64,000 nucleotides of DNA from Aphelenchoides besseyi (GCA_024699855.1 JAMPIQ010000002.1:434001-498000), one strand, 5' to 3'. Positions 1-10,605 are shown, numbered from the stretch's first letter. Notes: a model not told the origin generated them from the letters alone. Numbers and translations: made by a program.

Positions 1-134
1 CTTTCAACTTGGACTCACTGATCACTCAAAGGTCGAATATTGATAACGACAGATGATTAAAAACACGTTTATTTTCACTTTTATGCTCATAGATATTAAC
101 ACAAGAGAATTACACAGGGATTATAGATAGAGAT

Positions 135-2845
135 TTAATGTTGAGGATCTACGCGGAATGTGACATCGAGTTTGGCCAATTGATCCACGATGTTCGTCTT
201 CTCGAAGGCAATAGCGGGAGTGAAAACACCGCTGAAGCGATGTGTAAAAGATCGTTGGTTATGAAAACTCACCCGCCCGGCAACTTCTGTTCGTCTTTAA
301 GGATCGTGAATGCAGCGCCCAGAACGCATCGCGCAGTCCCGATATAACCGGCATCAGGACCATCACATCGAACGGTCAACTTCTTTTTCGGCTCTTCGTT
401 CGCGTTTACTTCTCTGTCCCAACCGTGTCCTTGAACGTAGTACGTGAACTTTGCTTTCTTCACTTGTTCACGTTTCGGACCGTTACGAGCGAACGAGCCG
501 AAAGAAACGAGATCCGGATTCTCACGACAGAAATTGAACAGAAACGGCACACGAACGGCCACCGAGAGCGCCGCAAACCACAGCATAATCAAAAACGATT
601 GGAACCACGAGGAATTCAAAATGTATGTGTTGACCGTTATCTAAAATATGTTCTTTATCAACGAAGCTTCAAACTCACCGGATAATTTTTGTTCTGCGTC
701 GCCTGATAATACTCCGAACGATTCACCACCGAACGATCGGCACCCGGAAACGGAATCACGTACGAACGGAAATCATCGGCGTACCAAATCGGCGAACTAA
801 AACAGACGAAGTCATCACGTCACTTTTTTCCTACCGTTTCGGTGGTCGAAATTTCGTTTTCTCCAACTTCTCAGGCATAATCACACGTCGAGTTTCACGA
901 AGTTTGTCACGTCCGGCCAACGACAACAACAACGTCTGATAGGTTCCATTGTTGATTGCATAGCCCTACAACACAAATTTACGCTTCAGCTACTTTCGAA
1001 CTCACGTCCGGATTCTCGAACTTCACGAATGTTTCGGCGTGAGACACAACGCCGTCGAAATTCTTGCGCAGAAACTGAACGCCCAAATCGCATGGAATCG
1101 AATCCCAACCGCAGCCCGGAACTACACAAGATCCCGTCTTCTTGGCTTCATCGTGGAAGGCCGCTTGAATTCGCTCTTGATACGCGGGTTCACCTAAACG
1201 AAAATCATGAACAATAGACCATAAAAAACCAACCGGAAATATCAAGGTGATGAGTGCCATTTTTGACAGCTGCTCTCACAACCGGCTCACCGTGTTCGCG
1301 AAACGGACCGACAGCGTTGATGATTAAACGCGTACGTGAGGCTAAAGAGTTCAAAGTCTCCGGTTTCTCGGTGGTTGCAATGACGATTGGAGTTTTGGCC
1401 AAGTCTCGATCTGAAAACTGTTTGTACAACTGCATGACGTGACGGTAAAAAAAAGTGAATTTAAGCTACAGAAACCTCCGATTCATCATCAGAAATGTTT
1501 TGGCTACGAATCGCTGTTCTTTTGGTTGTGTTCCTGAAGGTGGAAGCGGAATGCCGAGACAAACTCGGATCTTGTTATCGTGCAGAAAGGTTTTGTAATT
1601 CGGCGGCTCTGAGGGATACATTGAAGGAGAACTGCCGACGCACTTGCCGTCACTGTACGAGCAAGAAAAGTAAAGTATCAAAAAAGAAGAAGAACAAGAA
1701 AAAGTGAGCTTTTTCGTTTTCTATTTTACTCAAAATCTCAGGAAACTTCCGAATTTCAAACTTCATTATTTCGACTATCGATTCCGTGCCGAACCCGCTC
1801 GAATGATCTTATACTATAGCAATGTACAGTTCAAGGACGTTCAAATCTCACCCGCAGAATACCCGAAAGTAAAATCAAGTGAGTTTTCTGTGTCTACGCA
1901 CTTTAACATTTTTCAGCGTATCCGAACGGTCAAGTCCCGTTGTTGCAAATCGGAGAAAAAAACCTCACGCAGAGTATGGCTATCTTTCGCTATTTGGCCA
2001 ACAAGTTCAGTGAGTGAGTACTCAGAATCGGAGAATCAGGTTTCAGATTTGAACGGAAGATCGGAAATGGAAACCGCGATGATCGATGCACGAAGCGAAT
2101 TCTTTCGCGAGTTGGTCGTGAAGACGACTCTATGGATGAAAGTGGCGGCCGGTGTTCTTCAAGGCGACAAAGTGAGTACGTTCATCACCAGCATTCAATA
2201 TTTTTTAGGACAAACTCCACAATGATACCTTCTTGCCGGCAATCAACGAATACGGACCCAAACTAGAAGGTGTTTTGGACAAAGTTGGATCGGGATGGTT
2301 CGCTCCGAGCGGTGTTACCTGGGTCGACTTCTACATCGCCGGTAGGATAAAAAGAAGTTCGTTAATCGGCTGTTTAGGAATCATCAAGAGCTATATGAAC
2401 TTGGACATGGCGACCATGAACAACTACAAGAAACTCCAGAAGCACAGCGAGCGGGTCTTCAAACTCAAGAAGCTTCGAAAATACGTGCAGAAGAACCCAC
2501 CCAATGGAATCTAATGCTATTGAATTCGCTTGTAACGCTCTCTTCTGTAACCACGTGTTTAAGAATAAAATCAAGGCTATTATCTTACAAGCAAGAAGAA
2601 GAGTAACTGAAAGGCTCAAAAGGGACCTAACTCACCCAAAAACTCGGAAACTTTTTGCAACGTCTTCCGCAATTTTTCTTCGCTTCTGCCCGCAACAGCA
2701 AAACGCAGATTCCCGTCGGCATTCTTCACGAACTCCTCCAAAATGTAGGCGCCGGTGAAACCGCTGAAAGCGACGTCATCAGACGCTCAAGAACTCGACT
2801 TTACCTCGCACCGTAGATAACGACATCAAATTCGCGCTCTGACAT
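135..2845 (-). CDS. Saccharopine dehydrogenase-like oxidoreductase, paralog 1 (host of a nested gene)
   Basis: Predicted NAD(P)-binding oxidoreductase of the SCCPDH family, membrane- or lipid-droplet-associated in animals; substrate unknown. The first exons (2845 to about 2638) encode a Rossmann start with MSEREFDVVIYGA, interrupted by a short intron, then SGFTGAYILEEF (glycine-rich loop). After an intron of about 1.2 kb, coding resumes near 1411 with DRDLAKTPIVIATTEKPETL and TRLIINAVGPFREHGEPVV, and ISG/GEPAY is split by an intron. Later exons give CGWDSIPCDLGVQFL, GTYQTLLLSLAG, a hydrophobic stretch (WFQSFLIMLWFAALSVAV) and the typical C-terminus VTFRVDPQH before TAA at 135-137. Every exon has a counterpart in the neighbouring paralog at 3122-4609, which fixes the start and the splice phases. 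The big intron contains a complete opposite-strand gene. Intact as far as can be read. Confidence 0.85.
1495..2514 (+). CDS. Secreted ShK domain fused to glutathione S-transferase
   Basis: Six predicted exons (1495-1703, 1742-1878, 1917-2009, 2047-2171, 2209-2341, 2378-2514) total 834 nt, exactly 278 codons with TAA. Residues 1-18 are a signal peptide (MFWLRIAVLLVVFLKVEA). Residues 19-52 form a six-Cys ShK domain ending CRRTCRHC. A Lys-rich linker (KKSKVSKKKKNKKKK) then runs into a full GST of about 207 residues: HYFDYRFRAEPAR with the N-terminal catalytic Tyr region, QVPLLQIG, LTQSMAIFRYLA, and an all-helical C-terminal half. The GST part has no ATG of its own; its first exon starts at a splice acceptor (1742) whose phase matches a GTGAGC donor at 1704 inside the ShK reading frame. 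Without splicing, the ShK part alone stops at 1705-1707, so a 70-aa peptide isoform is possible. The gene lies wholly inside an intron of the oppositely oriented SCCPDH gene. An AATAAA follows at about 2566. GST identity is strong; the fusion rests on splice logic. Confidence 0.78.
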
Positions 2846-3121
2846 CTTCGACTGAAAAACAAAAACAGACGCAAAAAACAACCTCGACGTTCTTCTTTTG
2901 CGTCCTCGAAATATCCGACCAATCGATTCGCTTTTGCGACGCTTTTTTCTGCACGTTTTCAAGGCGACCGGCGAGTTTGCTTCGAACCCAATGAACGTTC
3001 GTTCTGTGTGAGACTACAAACACTGTAGTGTGGTTTCTAGTTTGAGTGTTCTCGGCGAACTTTGTTATCAAAATTGGGATTTCTTCTGGAACAGTCAGAT
3101 TCAAGGTTTATTTCTATTCAA

Positions 3122-4609
3122 TCAACAAACACGGAAAGTAATTCCGAACGACGCCAAACGATCCAGAATCCGAGTGTTCTTGAAAGCGGCCGCTGGAGTG
3201 AGAACACCACCGCTGAAATCGAAATACAAAGCCTGTGAATAAAGAAACTCACCTTCCGGGCAGTTGATCTTCGAGAACAGTTAATGCAGAAGAAAGAATG
3301 CAACCGGAGGTGCCAATGTAACCGCTATCGGGTCCATCACATCGAACGGTTACCTTCTTCTTCGGCTCTTCATCCTCCTTTCTCTCACCTTCCCAACCGT
3401 ATCCTTGAAAGTAATAGGAGAACGTTGCCTGAAAAGCATACGACTAAAAATTCGGTAAAACCAACTCACTTGTTTGCATTGTTCTCGAGTTGGACCTTCG
3501 GAGCTGAACATTCCAACGGAACCAATTGACGGGTACTTTTGGAGGAATGTGCGAATCGGTTCGTAAGCGATCAACTTGCTGAATACCATCATCCATAGGA
3601 TTCCCAACCACGCCCATAACCACGAAGTCGCAGCGTAATATCTGAACACCAGAAATGAAATCCACAAAGAAAACTCACGTCTCAACAGTCACCTGAAAAT
3701 TGAATTCAAAAACTCTTCTCAAAAATCTTCGATTACCGGAAACTTCTTGTTAACAGTCGCATCGTAGTATTGAGAACGATTGATCACGCTCTTGTCAGCT
3801 CCCAGGAATGGTAAACAAAAGGCGCCGAGCTCTTCGTTGTGCCAAACGGACGGTCGCTTCGGCGGCTTGTACTTTGATTTCTCCAACTTCTCGGGCATAA
3901 TCGCGCGTCTGATTTTGCCAATTCCATCCGATGCCGAGCCAGATAAACCCAAAATCAGCGTCTGATAGGTGCCGTCGTTGAAAACGTAGCCCTGAAAACC
4001 CGTTCAAAGATTCCGAATCTCCAACTCACGGCTTCGCCTCGCTTAATTTGAACGAACGTTTCCGCATATGCCAACGTTCCGTCGAAGTGGTCTTTCAGGA
4101 ACGCGACGCCCAAATCCGCCGGAATTGAGTCCCAACCGCACGCTCCGACAACAAAACAACCGTTTTGTTTCGCCTTCTCTCCGAACTCCAGTTGCATCTT
4201 CTCGAGCCACGCCGGTTCACCTGCGAATCGAAATCAGACGTTCGAAAAAAGTGGGAAACCAACCGGAGATGTCGACGTGGTGCGTTCCGTTTTCGACGGC
4301 CGCTCTCACAACTTCGGTTCCGTAGAGTCGATAGGGTCCGACGACGTTGATGATTAAACGAGTCCGTTTAGCCATTGCGTTCAAATCTTCAGGACGCGAC
4401 GAGTCGGCGACGATCAGCGGCGTTCCACTCAAGTCGCGTCCCAAATTGGCGCCCACACTCTTCAGAACATTGCGGAGCTTCTTCTCGTTTCTGCCCGCAA
4501 CAGCAAAACGCAAACCGTTGAATTCGGACTTGTAGAACTCCTCCAAAACGTACTGTCCGGTGAACCCCGAAGCGCCGTACAAAACGATGTCGAATTCGCG
4601 TTCTGACAT
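3122..4609 (-). CDS. Saccharopine dehydrogenase-like oxidoreductase, paralog 2
   Basis: Tandem paralog of the gene at 135-2845, with the same order of exons. The N-terminus MSEREFDIVLYGASGFTG carries the Rossmann glycine motif in one exon; paralog 1 has an extra intron there. Following blocks are LRFAVAGRNEKKL, LIINVVGPYRLYGTEVV, THHVDISG, GEPAWLEKMQ, CGWDSIPADLGVAFL, GTYQTLILGLSG, a hydrophobic segment (SWLWAWLGILWMMVFSKLI), then RCDGPDSGYIGT and a C-terminus ending in TFRVC and TGA at 3122-3124. An upstream in-frame ATG exists at 4618 (MSK...), but the start at 4609 matches the MSEREF start of paralog 1. Length and motifs fit an intact SCCPDH-like protein. Substrate is not deducible. The two genes probably arose by tandem duplication. 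Confidence 0.87.
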
Positions 4610-4619
4610 TTTTGACAAA

Positions 4620-5131
4620 AACTGACGCGTTTTTTGGCGCTCCGCGCGCTTTTAACGTCTCACACCACTCGGACGCCATTACCGATAACGTGAAAATCAC
4701 GCCCCAAAATCGAAAGACAAAAAATTGATAACAAGAAAACTGGAGACTTGAAATCGCGGAAATGGCGCCGAATTTACTCGTAATTTTGAATCTTTATGAG
4801 CGATGTTTATTTGATTGTCAACAAAATATTACAAATTACAGTAGTGGGATATCGTGAAGAGAAACAAGACTTATGGGCGAAATGATGGGAATGGATGGGA
4901 GAATCATGGGAACAATGGAGTTAAAATTCAAAACCAAAAGATCGAGGGTACTGAATACGAAAAACATTCGAATTGGAAGAAAAAGAGAATTCACGGAAGA
5001 AGTCGGCGTTTTAGGATTTGCTACTAAGTGTTCAAAAAGAAGGACATCTCACGAAAAAATTCGGAACGTGGCATCCTCGTTGACCCGAAATTCTCGGTTC
5101 TATTGCTAGTGGGATGAGATGTTACACAAAT
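4620..5131. other. Intergenic, no gene seen
   Basis: AT-rich spacer upstream of the SCCPDH paralog 2 start. It presumably holds that gene's promoter. Short open frames such as 4873-5109 show no recognisable domain or splice pattern. Confidence 0.4.
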
Positions 5132-5581
5132 TTACGGTTGTAAATAAGTTTTGCATTGGGGGACATCAGGCAATGGATAATTCCAGTAGTCTTTTCCGTG
5201 TATTGCGTTAATTATAAGCGATGTGCGGCGCGTTATTGGTAGATCGTAGCTGTGCATAAATGTGCATTCGGTGAGCGCCACACAGTATTCGAACTGGAGC
5301 CGCTTGTAGAACTTTCGTTGTTCTTCGTTGAGTTCGTCCCTCCTTCGTAGAATTTTTGTTATCTTGTCGATTGCAGCAAGATAGCCGGCGAAATAACGTC
5401 GTTGCCAGTCAGAATAAACTGGTGTTCTTCCATCCGATTGTTTTATATCCAGTGGGTCTTTTCCTGATTGCGATTGGCCGTACCTGGTCAATTCCATATT
5501 ATTCATCAGATTGGACAATGTATTCTCTGGTTTTGTCAGAATCTCTCTATTCCATCGTTGACAGTATTCTTGTCGAAACAT
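5132..5581 (-). CDS. Unrecognised protein, 149 aa
   Basis: A continuous minus-strand frame of 149 codons from ATG at 5581 to the stop at 5132. The composition looks coding: SDWQRRYFAGYLAAIDKITK is followed by a charged helical stretch and TRRTSLIINAIHGKDYWNYP, with two Cys in the middle and one near the end. It has no signal peptide and no membrane segment. An in-frame TGA lies just upstream of the ATG. A hydrophobic fragment starting MFLIVMVGWGLNYNL further upstream (around 5735-5660) ends at a good GTAAGT donor, but I could not join it in frame, so an upstream exon remains possible. I do not recognise the family. Confidence 0.5.
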   Translation of the reverse strand: MFRQEYCQRWNREILTKPENTLSNLMNNMELTRYGQSQSGKDPLDIKQSDGRTPVYSDWQRRYFAGYLAAIDKITKILRRRDELNEEQRKFYKRLQFEYCVALTECTFMHSYDLPITRRTSLIINAIHGKDYWNYPLPDVPQCKTYLQP

Positions 5582-6095
5582 CGGTCAACATGGGTTGCGT
5601 TCCTAAAATTTATTCAATTATTCCGACACGCAGCGTTGAACTTACGATTTTCCAGTTGGTGCGCCAAAAAAAATCGATTCATATGTCGAGTTCGGCGATT
5701 TAAATTGTAATTCAAACCCCATCCTACCATTACGATCAAAAACATTAAAGCGATTATTCAATACGGCGTTTCCGAATCGCACCGCATTCTAAAAAACAAA
5801 GCATCATATTAAATTAATTTCCAACACGAACACGAAACGCGCGAAAAACAGATCAGTTCACGCAATCATCGGAAGAACAAATTGAACACTCTGAGTTGAC
5901 TACAAACTCTGCAAACTTCAGATGTAGAGACAAATCTTAAATGTAGAAACGAATGACAAATTTGGAGTATGAAATGAAAACTTAGAACTAATAAGCGCGC
6001 AGAACTCCTCTTCCCGCGTAAAAAGTACGTAAAACCCGCAGTTCAATTGGCTAATCGTCCCGCCGGCTACTTGCTCAAACATACAAACAATCGAC

Positions 6096-6480
6096 CATTA
6101 AACGAAAGTGGAAAACGGCAGCAGAGATCCCATAGCCGATTGCGTCTAGAAATAAACAGAATGTTAGCGCGTTGTGCGAATTGCGCAACAACAACAACAA
6201 AAGCACTGGCAAGCAGGTGTCAATCAGTGGTTTCGTTGCAACGCAAAAGAAACAACAAGTGATCTCTCCATCAGAGAAGACCACTTGAATGTTTTTTGTT
6301 CTGCAGACTTCTTTTCCACAGCTGCAGTTTCTTTTGGTCGTCGGCAAAACCACTGGTCGACACTGCTTGCCAGTGCTTTTGTTGTTGTTGCGCAATTCGC
6401 ACAACGCGCTAACATTCTGTTTATTTCTAGACGCAATCGGCTATGGGATCTCTGCTGCCGTTTTCCACTTTACGTTTAAG
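6096..6480. repeat. Foldback/MITE-like palindrome
   Basis: Two arms of about 130-140 bp are inverted copies. The left arm (about 6096-6238) contains AAAGTGGAAAACGGCAGCAG; the right arm (about 6342-6480) contains its reverse complement CTGCTGCCGTTTTCCACTTT. The arms stay nearly identical through a CAACAACAACAA tract and GCACTGGCAAGCAG. They differ by a few indels, including the number of CAA units. A spacer of about 100 bp separates them and has weak internal symmetry of its own. No coding potential: the same peptide-like frame appears on both strands only because of the palindrome. Likely a non-autonomous foldback or MITE element. Confidence 0.85.
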
Positions 6481-6489
6481 GACACTCAA

Positions 6490-7010
6490 CACAAACAACA
6501 TTCACCCTCAAGTCTTCTGAAAACGGAGACTTTGCGATAAGCTCGCCAACGGCATTTTTCTTCGCGACTTTTCATCGGAATTTTCGTCAACATTTTTGCC
6601 GCTTTTTTTACGAGTTTTTTGCTCGTTTCGATTTAACATTTTTTGTTATCGAACAGAAATTTCCAGAGATTTCCAAAAAAAGATCCACAGATTCCATTGT
6701 CGACTTTTGAGTAGCAAATCCCTTGCATTGTGAGCTTTAACATCCTAATGTCGAAGTCGGACATTCGACTCGAATCCACGACACGGCAGGAGCTGAGAGA
6801 GCGCAACTGTCGACCCGACGAGTCGCTTGTTGCAGTCGATTTCTTGTTTTTATCCGGCTGCTTGTTTACTTCAATTCCTCGTGACTGAAAATTCACTTTC
6901 CGGGCGCCGACTTCTTTCTCGAATGTCCAGCGAATTCAATGACACTTTCAGACATAATTTCCACAACGCGATTCAAATCGTTGTCGTTGTTGACGACGTT
7001 TTCTTTCTCG
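6490..7010. other. Intergenic, upstream of pcm-1
   Basis: T-rich sequence between the foldback element and the methyltransferase start. I see no gene. It presumably includes the promoter and 5' leader of the downstream gene. Confidence 0.35.
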
Positions 7011-7880
7011 ATGATTTCGTGGGTTAGTGGCGGGAAGACGAACTTCAATTTGATCGATCAGCTGCAGAGTAAGTTGCCATTTTGTTCTCTTCTACTTTTG
7101 GTTTAGAATCGGGAGTCTTCAATGCGGACGTCGTTCGGCAAGTGATGATGAGCGTGGACAGAGCCGACTTCACGGCCTCTAATCCTTACCAAGATTCTCC
7201 ACAAACAATTGGCTTCGGAGCCACAATTTCGGCTCCTCATATGGTTCGTCTGTTTCTTGGCTTCACAATCGATGTTGTTGTTGCAGCACGCCATGGCACT
7301 GGAGGGTCTCGTTGACGTGATCAAACCGAATTCACGAATTTTGGATGTCGGCTGCGGTTCCGGTTATCTTACGACTTGTTTCGCGAAGATGGTGAGTTCG
7401 ATTCGAAGCTTCTAAGTTTGTGTTCAGGTCGGGGAGAACGGTTCGGTGGTTGGAATCGATCACATTGACGAGCTAGTTCAAATGTCGGAACGCAACATTC
7501 GAAAACACAACGCCGATCTTCTCGACACCAAAAAAATCGAATTGATCGTTGGAGATGGTCGAAAAGGATTCTCGGGGAAAGCGGTAAGAGCAACTTCAGT
7601 TTTTGTTTATGTGTTTTCAGCCCTATGATGCGATCCACGTTGGAGCTGCTGCTGCCGAAATGCCTCAAGATGTGAGTTTTCTAGAACTTGGTTTTCTATT
7701 TCCGTTTAGTTGGTTGACCAATTGGCCATCGGTGGACGAATGTTGATTCCCGTCGGACGTGCCAATCAAGAGTTTCTAGCCGTTGAGAAGCAATCGGACG
7801 GTTTCATTCGAAAGCGCACGTTGGCACACGTGATTTACGTGCCGTTGACCGATTCCGAGAAGCAGTTTCAACGCAACTAA
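7011..7880 (+). CDS. pcm-1: Protein-L-isoaspartate (D-aspartate) O-methyltransferase
   Basis: Cytosolic repair enzyme that transfers a methyl group from S-adenosylmethionine to the carboxyl of L-isoaspartyl residues in damaged proteins. The chosen ATG (7011) gives MISWVSGGKTNFNLIDQLQ, collinear with PCMT N-termini. The first intron follows CAG-A. Later exons give DRADFTASNPYQDSPQTIGF, GATISAPHMHAMALEGL, the SAM-binding loop ILDVGCGSGYLTTCFAKM, GSVVGIDHI, PYDAIHVGAAA, QLAIGGRMLIPVG and YVPLTDSEKQF, and stop TAA at 7878-7880. Each intron is short and phase-consistent. Full length for the family (about 220-230 aa). An AATAAA lies at about 7907, only a few bases before the end of the convergent minus-strand gene. 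Confidence 0.95.
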
Positions 7881-7921
7881 CCGCTTAAGTTTGTACATAG
7901 ACCACAAATAAACCATCTATT

Positions 7922-8591
7922 TTACAACATCAAAAGACAAAACAACCAAATCGAAAGGCCGAATCGAATGGCCGAGTTGTCGCGAGCCAACGGATCGAAG
8001 TCGGCGAAAGCGATCACTCGGAAGCCGCGCGGTGCGATCCCACGAATCTGCAGCACCAGAAGCTTTTGGTCTTCGAAGCCAACGTAGTTTTGGGAATAGA
8101 CGATGTCTTCGCAACTGTGCACAAACGTGTTGTAGTCGTACGCGAATTTGATAGTTTTGGCGGTTTTGTTGATATGCATCGTGAGATTCTTTTTCAAGTA
8201 CGTCCAACTCGATATCAGTCTGCCTGAAGTCTTGGTTAGACCCAGCAAAGAAAGTACTCACTCCTATAAACCCTACTCCACAGAAGTTGAAGATTGCTAG
8301 TTGTGTTAATTCTGAACTCCAAAACACAACCGTTTTCGCCAACAACCAACTTGAAGCTAAAAGACGGTTTCTGAGCTTTTTTTGGTTTCGCATTTACTAT
8401 TCTTCTTTATCTCCTAGATAATGAGTCATGTTCAGGTCCAGTTGGTCCGAATTCATTCCAACAACGATCTTGCTGGTCGTCAGATAACTGAAAAGAAGTT
8501 CGAAAGTTTGTCGACGTTAAACTCACATTTCAATCGTTCCATTTGCAACCCAAAGACCCAAAACGACGACGAGAATCCCAGATTTCCACAT
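7922..8591 (-). CDS. Secreted or GPI-anchored protein of unknown function
   Basis: Four exons join in frame. The start at 8591 gives a signal peptide MWKSGILVVVLGLWVANG. The next parts read IEIYLTTSKIVVGMNSDQLD, then YFKLVVGENGCVLEFRIN. After an intron the frame runs SRLISSWTYLKKNLTMHINK through DIVYSQNYVGFEDQKLLVLQ and RGFRVIAFADFDP. It ends in a hydrophobic tail (FGLSIWLFCLLML) right at the stop (7922-7924), as expected for a GPI-anchor signal. Several N-x-S/T sites support an extracellular protein. The family is not recognised. It converges tail-to-tail on pcm-1 with about 40 bp between the stop codons. Confidence 0.65.
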
Positions 8592-8800
8592 ACGGGGTAA
8601 CTGAACTTTTCGTACGAACAAATGAAAAGTGATTGAACGATCGAAAATTTGCATTGATAGGCTTTACGTCATGACCAGCCGAGCTTCAGGTGTTGATCTT
8701 TGAGTTTCGAAATTAATTCTACACACTAATTGGATTCTAAAAACACCTGGAAACAATCTCGAGCGGCATTTCGTTTACCTTTCACGATAAATCTCCGAAA

Positions 8801-10033
8801 ATGTTCCAGCGCGAAGAAGTACAATTTGTTTCCGAGGAGTTTTTTCGTTGGTTCAAACGTTTCTACTCATTCCATCGATTGTCGTTTATGGTCTCTTGAT
8901 CTGGGTAATTACTCACCATTCGCCACGACGTATCGGCAATTACAAGTGGTTCGTTTGAAGCCCAGAAATCTGAACTGTTTTGTTCAGGTATATTTTTGTC
9001 AGCTCAACTTTTGGATTGTGAGTTTTAACTTGCAACTTTAAGTTTCTTTTTAGTATCTTTACTGTGGCCTCTAATATTTTTCGTCCGTATCTCCTTTTTC
9101 CGTATCCGATTATGGTAATTCCATCCGTCGATTTTGCTCTGAAGTTCATAGATCCACCGCAATGGCTAATTAACCTTCTTCTCAACATATTTTTTCTTGA
9201 TGTTCTCGCATTTGGCTATTCCATCACGTGTATGTTCGTTTTCCGTTTTCTTCAGACCACTCAAAGTCCCTACTTGCGTTTGGCGTCGAACATGAAATTG
9301 TATTTTATTTCCTATTTAATTGCTGGTTCTATAGCTATGACGACTATTATGTTGCCTTTAAATTTGTCTGCTCGGTCGAATCGAGAGCTTCACGAGGAGA
9401 TGCGTTTGGTTGATCCAATTGCCTACGCGCGAATGGATGGACACATTTGTGTCGGATTAGATGTAAGTAGCTAATCACTGTTTCAACATCTCTTTCCAGT
9501 ACTCAATTAACAAATTCTATCTCGCAGCTATGTTTAGCGTTAGCGTTCTGCTATGCATTTGTACGATATTAATTCTCACTTCTGCCTACAAATGTTATCT
9601 TGTTCTAATGTCTAATCACCACTCACTATCGCCCAAAACACTTTCATTGTATCGAACTCTGCTCAACATGCTTCTGATTGAAGTTGTTGGCGCCGCATTA
9701 ACGAGTTGGGGTTTGGGTATAACGGCTCTTTTGTTGCTTTTGTTTCGTGTGTCTGTTTCCGGTCCTTTGATTACGATCGGTTTGCTTTTCGCCGATTGTT
9801 ATCCTTTCTTTGTTCACCTGTTGGTTTTGTGTTACGTCGAGCCCTACCGTTTGGCTGTCTATCGTATACTACGTTTGGATAAACTTCGAAGGAAGCAAAA
9901 AACACTCGTAAGTGTTTATAGACGACAACTGAAATGTTTTTAGTCAATTGATAAATCAACCGACTTCACCAATTTGTTTCGAAAGATCAGCGTTCGACCA
10001 GCACCTAGAAATCAGGAGCAAGCAAAATACTAA
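8801..10033 (+). CDS. Serpentine chemoreceptor, Srh-like (possible 5' frameshift)
   Basis: Nematode seven-transmembrane chemoreceptor of the Srh/Str superfamily, expected in the plasma membrane of sensory neurons. TM1 is TFLLIPSIVVYGLLIWVITH; later blocks are RPYLLFPYPIMVIPSVDFAL, WLINLLLNIFFLDVLAFGYS, LYFISYLIAGSIAMTTIMLP, a TM5-6 region, and the family-typical PYR after TM7 (CYVEPYRLAVYRIL). The last introns (after CVGLD, and after RRKQKTL) are clear, and the gene ends NQEQAKY, TAA at 10031-10033. The only ATG near the right place (8801, MFQREEVQFVSEEFF) is one base out of frame with TM1 at a run of six T (8840-8845). Splicing around TM1-TM2 is also uncertain. It is either a pseudogene, an assembly error, or has an unseen first exon. 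Confidence 0.7.
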
Positions 10034-10330
10034 CAGTGTGGTTGTGCGGACCTCGTAATCCGCGTCCTCATAGCGACGCAATCCCGCCACGATCCCCTCT
10101 CTCCCTTGAGTTTGCCCTTTTGGGCACGCGGTTCCGAGATGGGATGACTCGTGAGCGTGATTCTCTCGCTGATTGTATTTTTATTGTCCCGGATTATCCA
10201 CCAATAAACCATAAACCCCAGTTTGCGCAACAGAACCGAACAGTGGTGGCTGTACTCGATTTGATTGGTTTAAAATAAGAGCAATTTTGTGTTCAATAAA
10301 CCTGTCGTTAATTTGATTTACCATCCGGAT
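10034..10330. repeat. Possible tRNA-derived short element
   Basis: Downstream of the receptor lies a stretch with a stable anticodon-like hairpin (GCGGACCTCGTAATCCGC at about 10048-10065), followed by a second short hairpin-like segment (CGTCCTCATAGCGACG). A similar hairpin recurs at about 63786-63803. It does not fold as a complete tRNA by eye (no good T arm). It could be part of a SINE or simply spacer. Confidence 0.3.
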
Positions 10331-10419
10331 AATCCATTTAGTGGCCGCTCAAAAGGTCATCACTATTCGGTTGCATTCAGTTAGAGTAATGTGGGTAATA
10401 AACTTCTATCTAAAGGTCT

Positions 10420-10605
10420 TAATATTTTTGGAACTCACGCCGCAATCATAATGGCGCCCTTGATGGCGTACTTTCTTGTGAGTTCCGAATTGACGTCCAC
10501 TTTTCATTCAATTTCTAGCTTCCAACACACTATCGACCTTTGATTTTGTCAATGTTAACGCGGCAATCAAAACGTTTGCTTATTCGAGAGAATGGAAACG
10601 GTTGA
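10420..10605 (+). pseudogene. Chemoreceptor C-terminal fragment
   Basis: Two exon-like pieces around a GTGAGT...TTCTAG intron (about 10478-10518) read LNIFGTHAAIIMAPLMAYF then LPTHYRPLILSMLTRQSKRL and stop at 10603. This resembles TM7 and the YRP/PYR tail of a nematode serpentine receptor. No other receptor exons are seen upstream, since the preceding 400 bp contain only the tRNA-like stretch, so it is most simply a truncated gene copy. Confidence 0.4.

Noticed and set aside
1704..2225. Open frame read as one uninterrupted 173-codon protein
   Set aside because: It crosses three clear introns; only parts of it are GST exons, and its start is a GTG inside a splice donor.
6047..6479. Overlapping open frames on both strands with the same peptide sequence
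   Set aside because: They arise from the foldback palindrome, which translates alike on both strands; there is no start context, signal or domain.
10034..10110. Intact tRNA gene
   Set aside because: Only an anticodon-like hairpin and a variable-arm-like hairpin are present; acceptor and T arms are missing.
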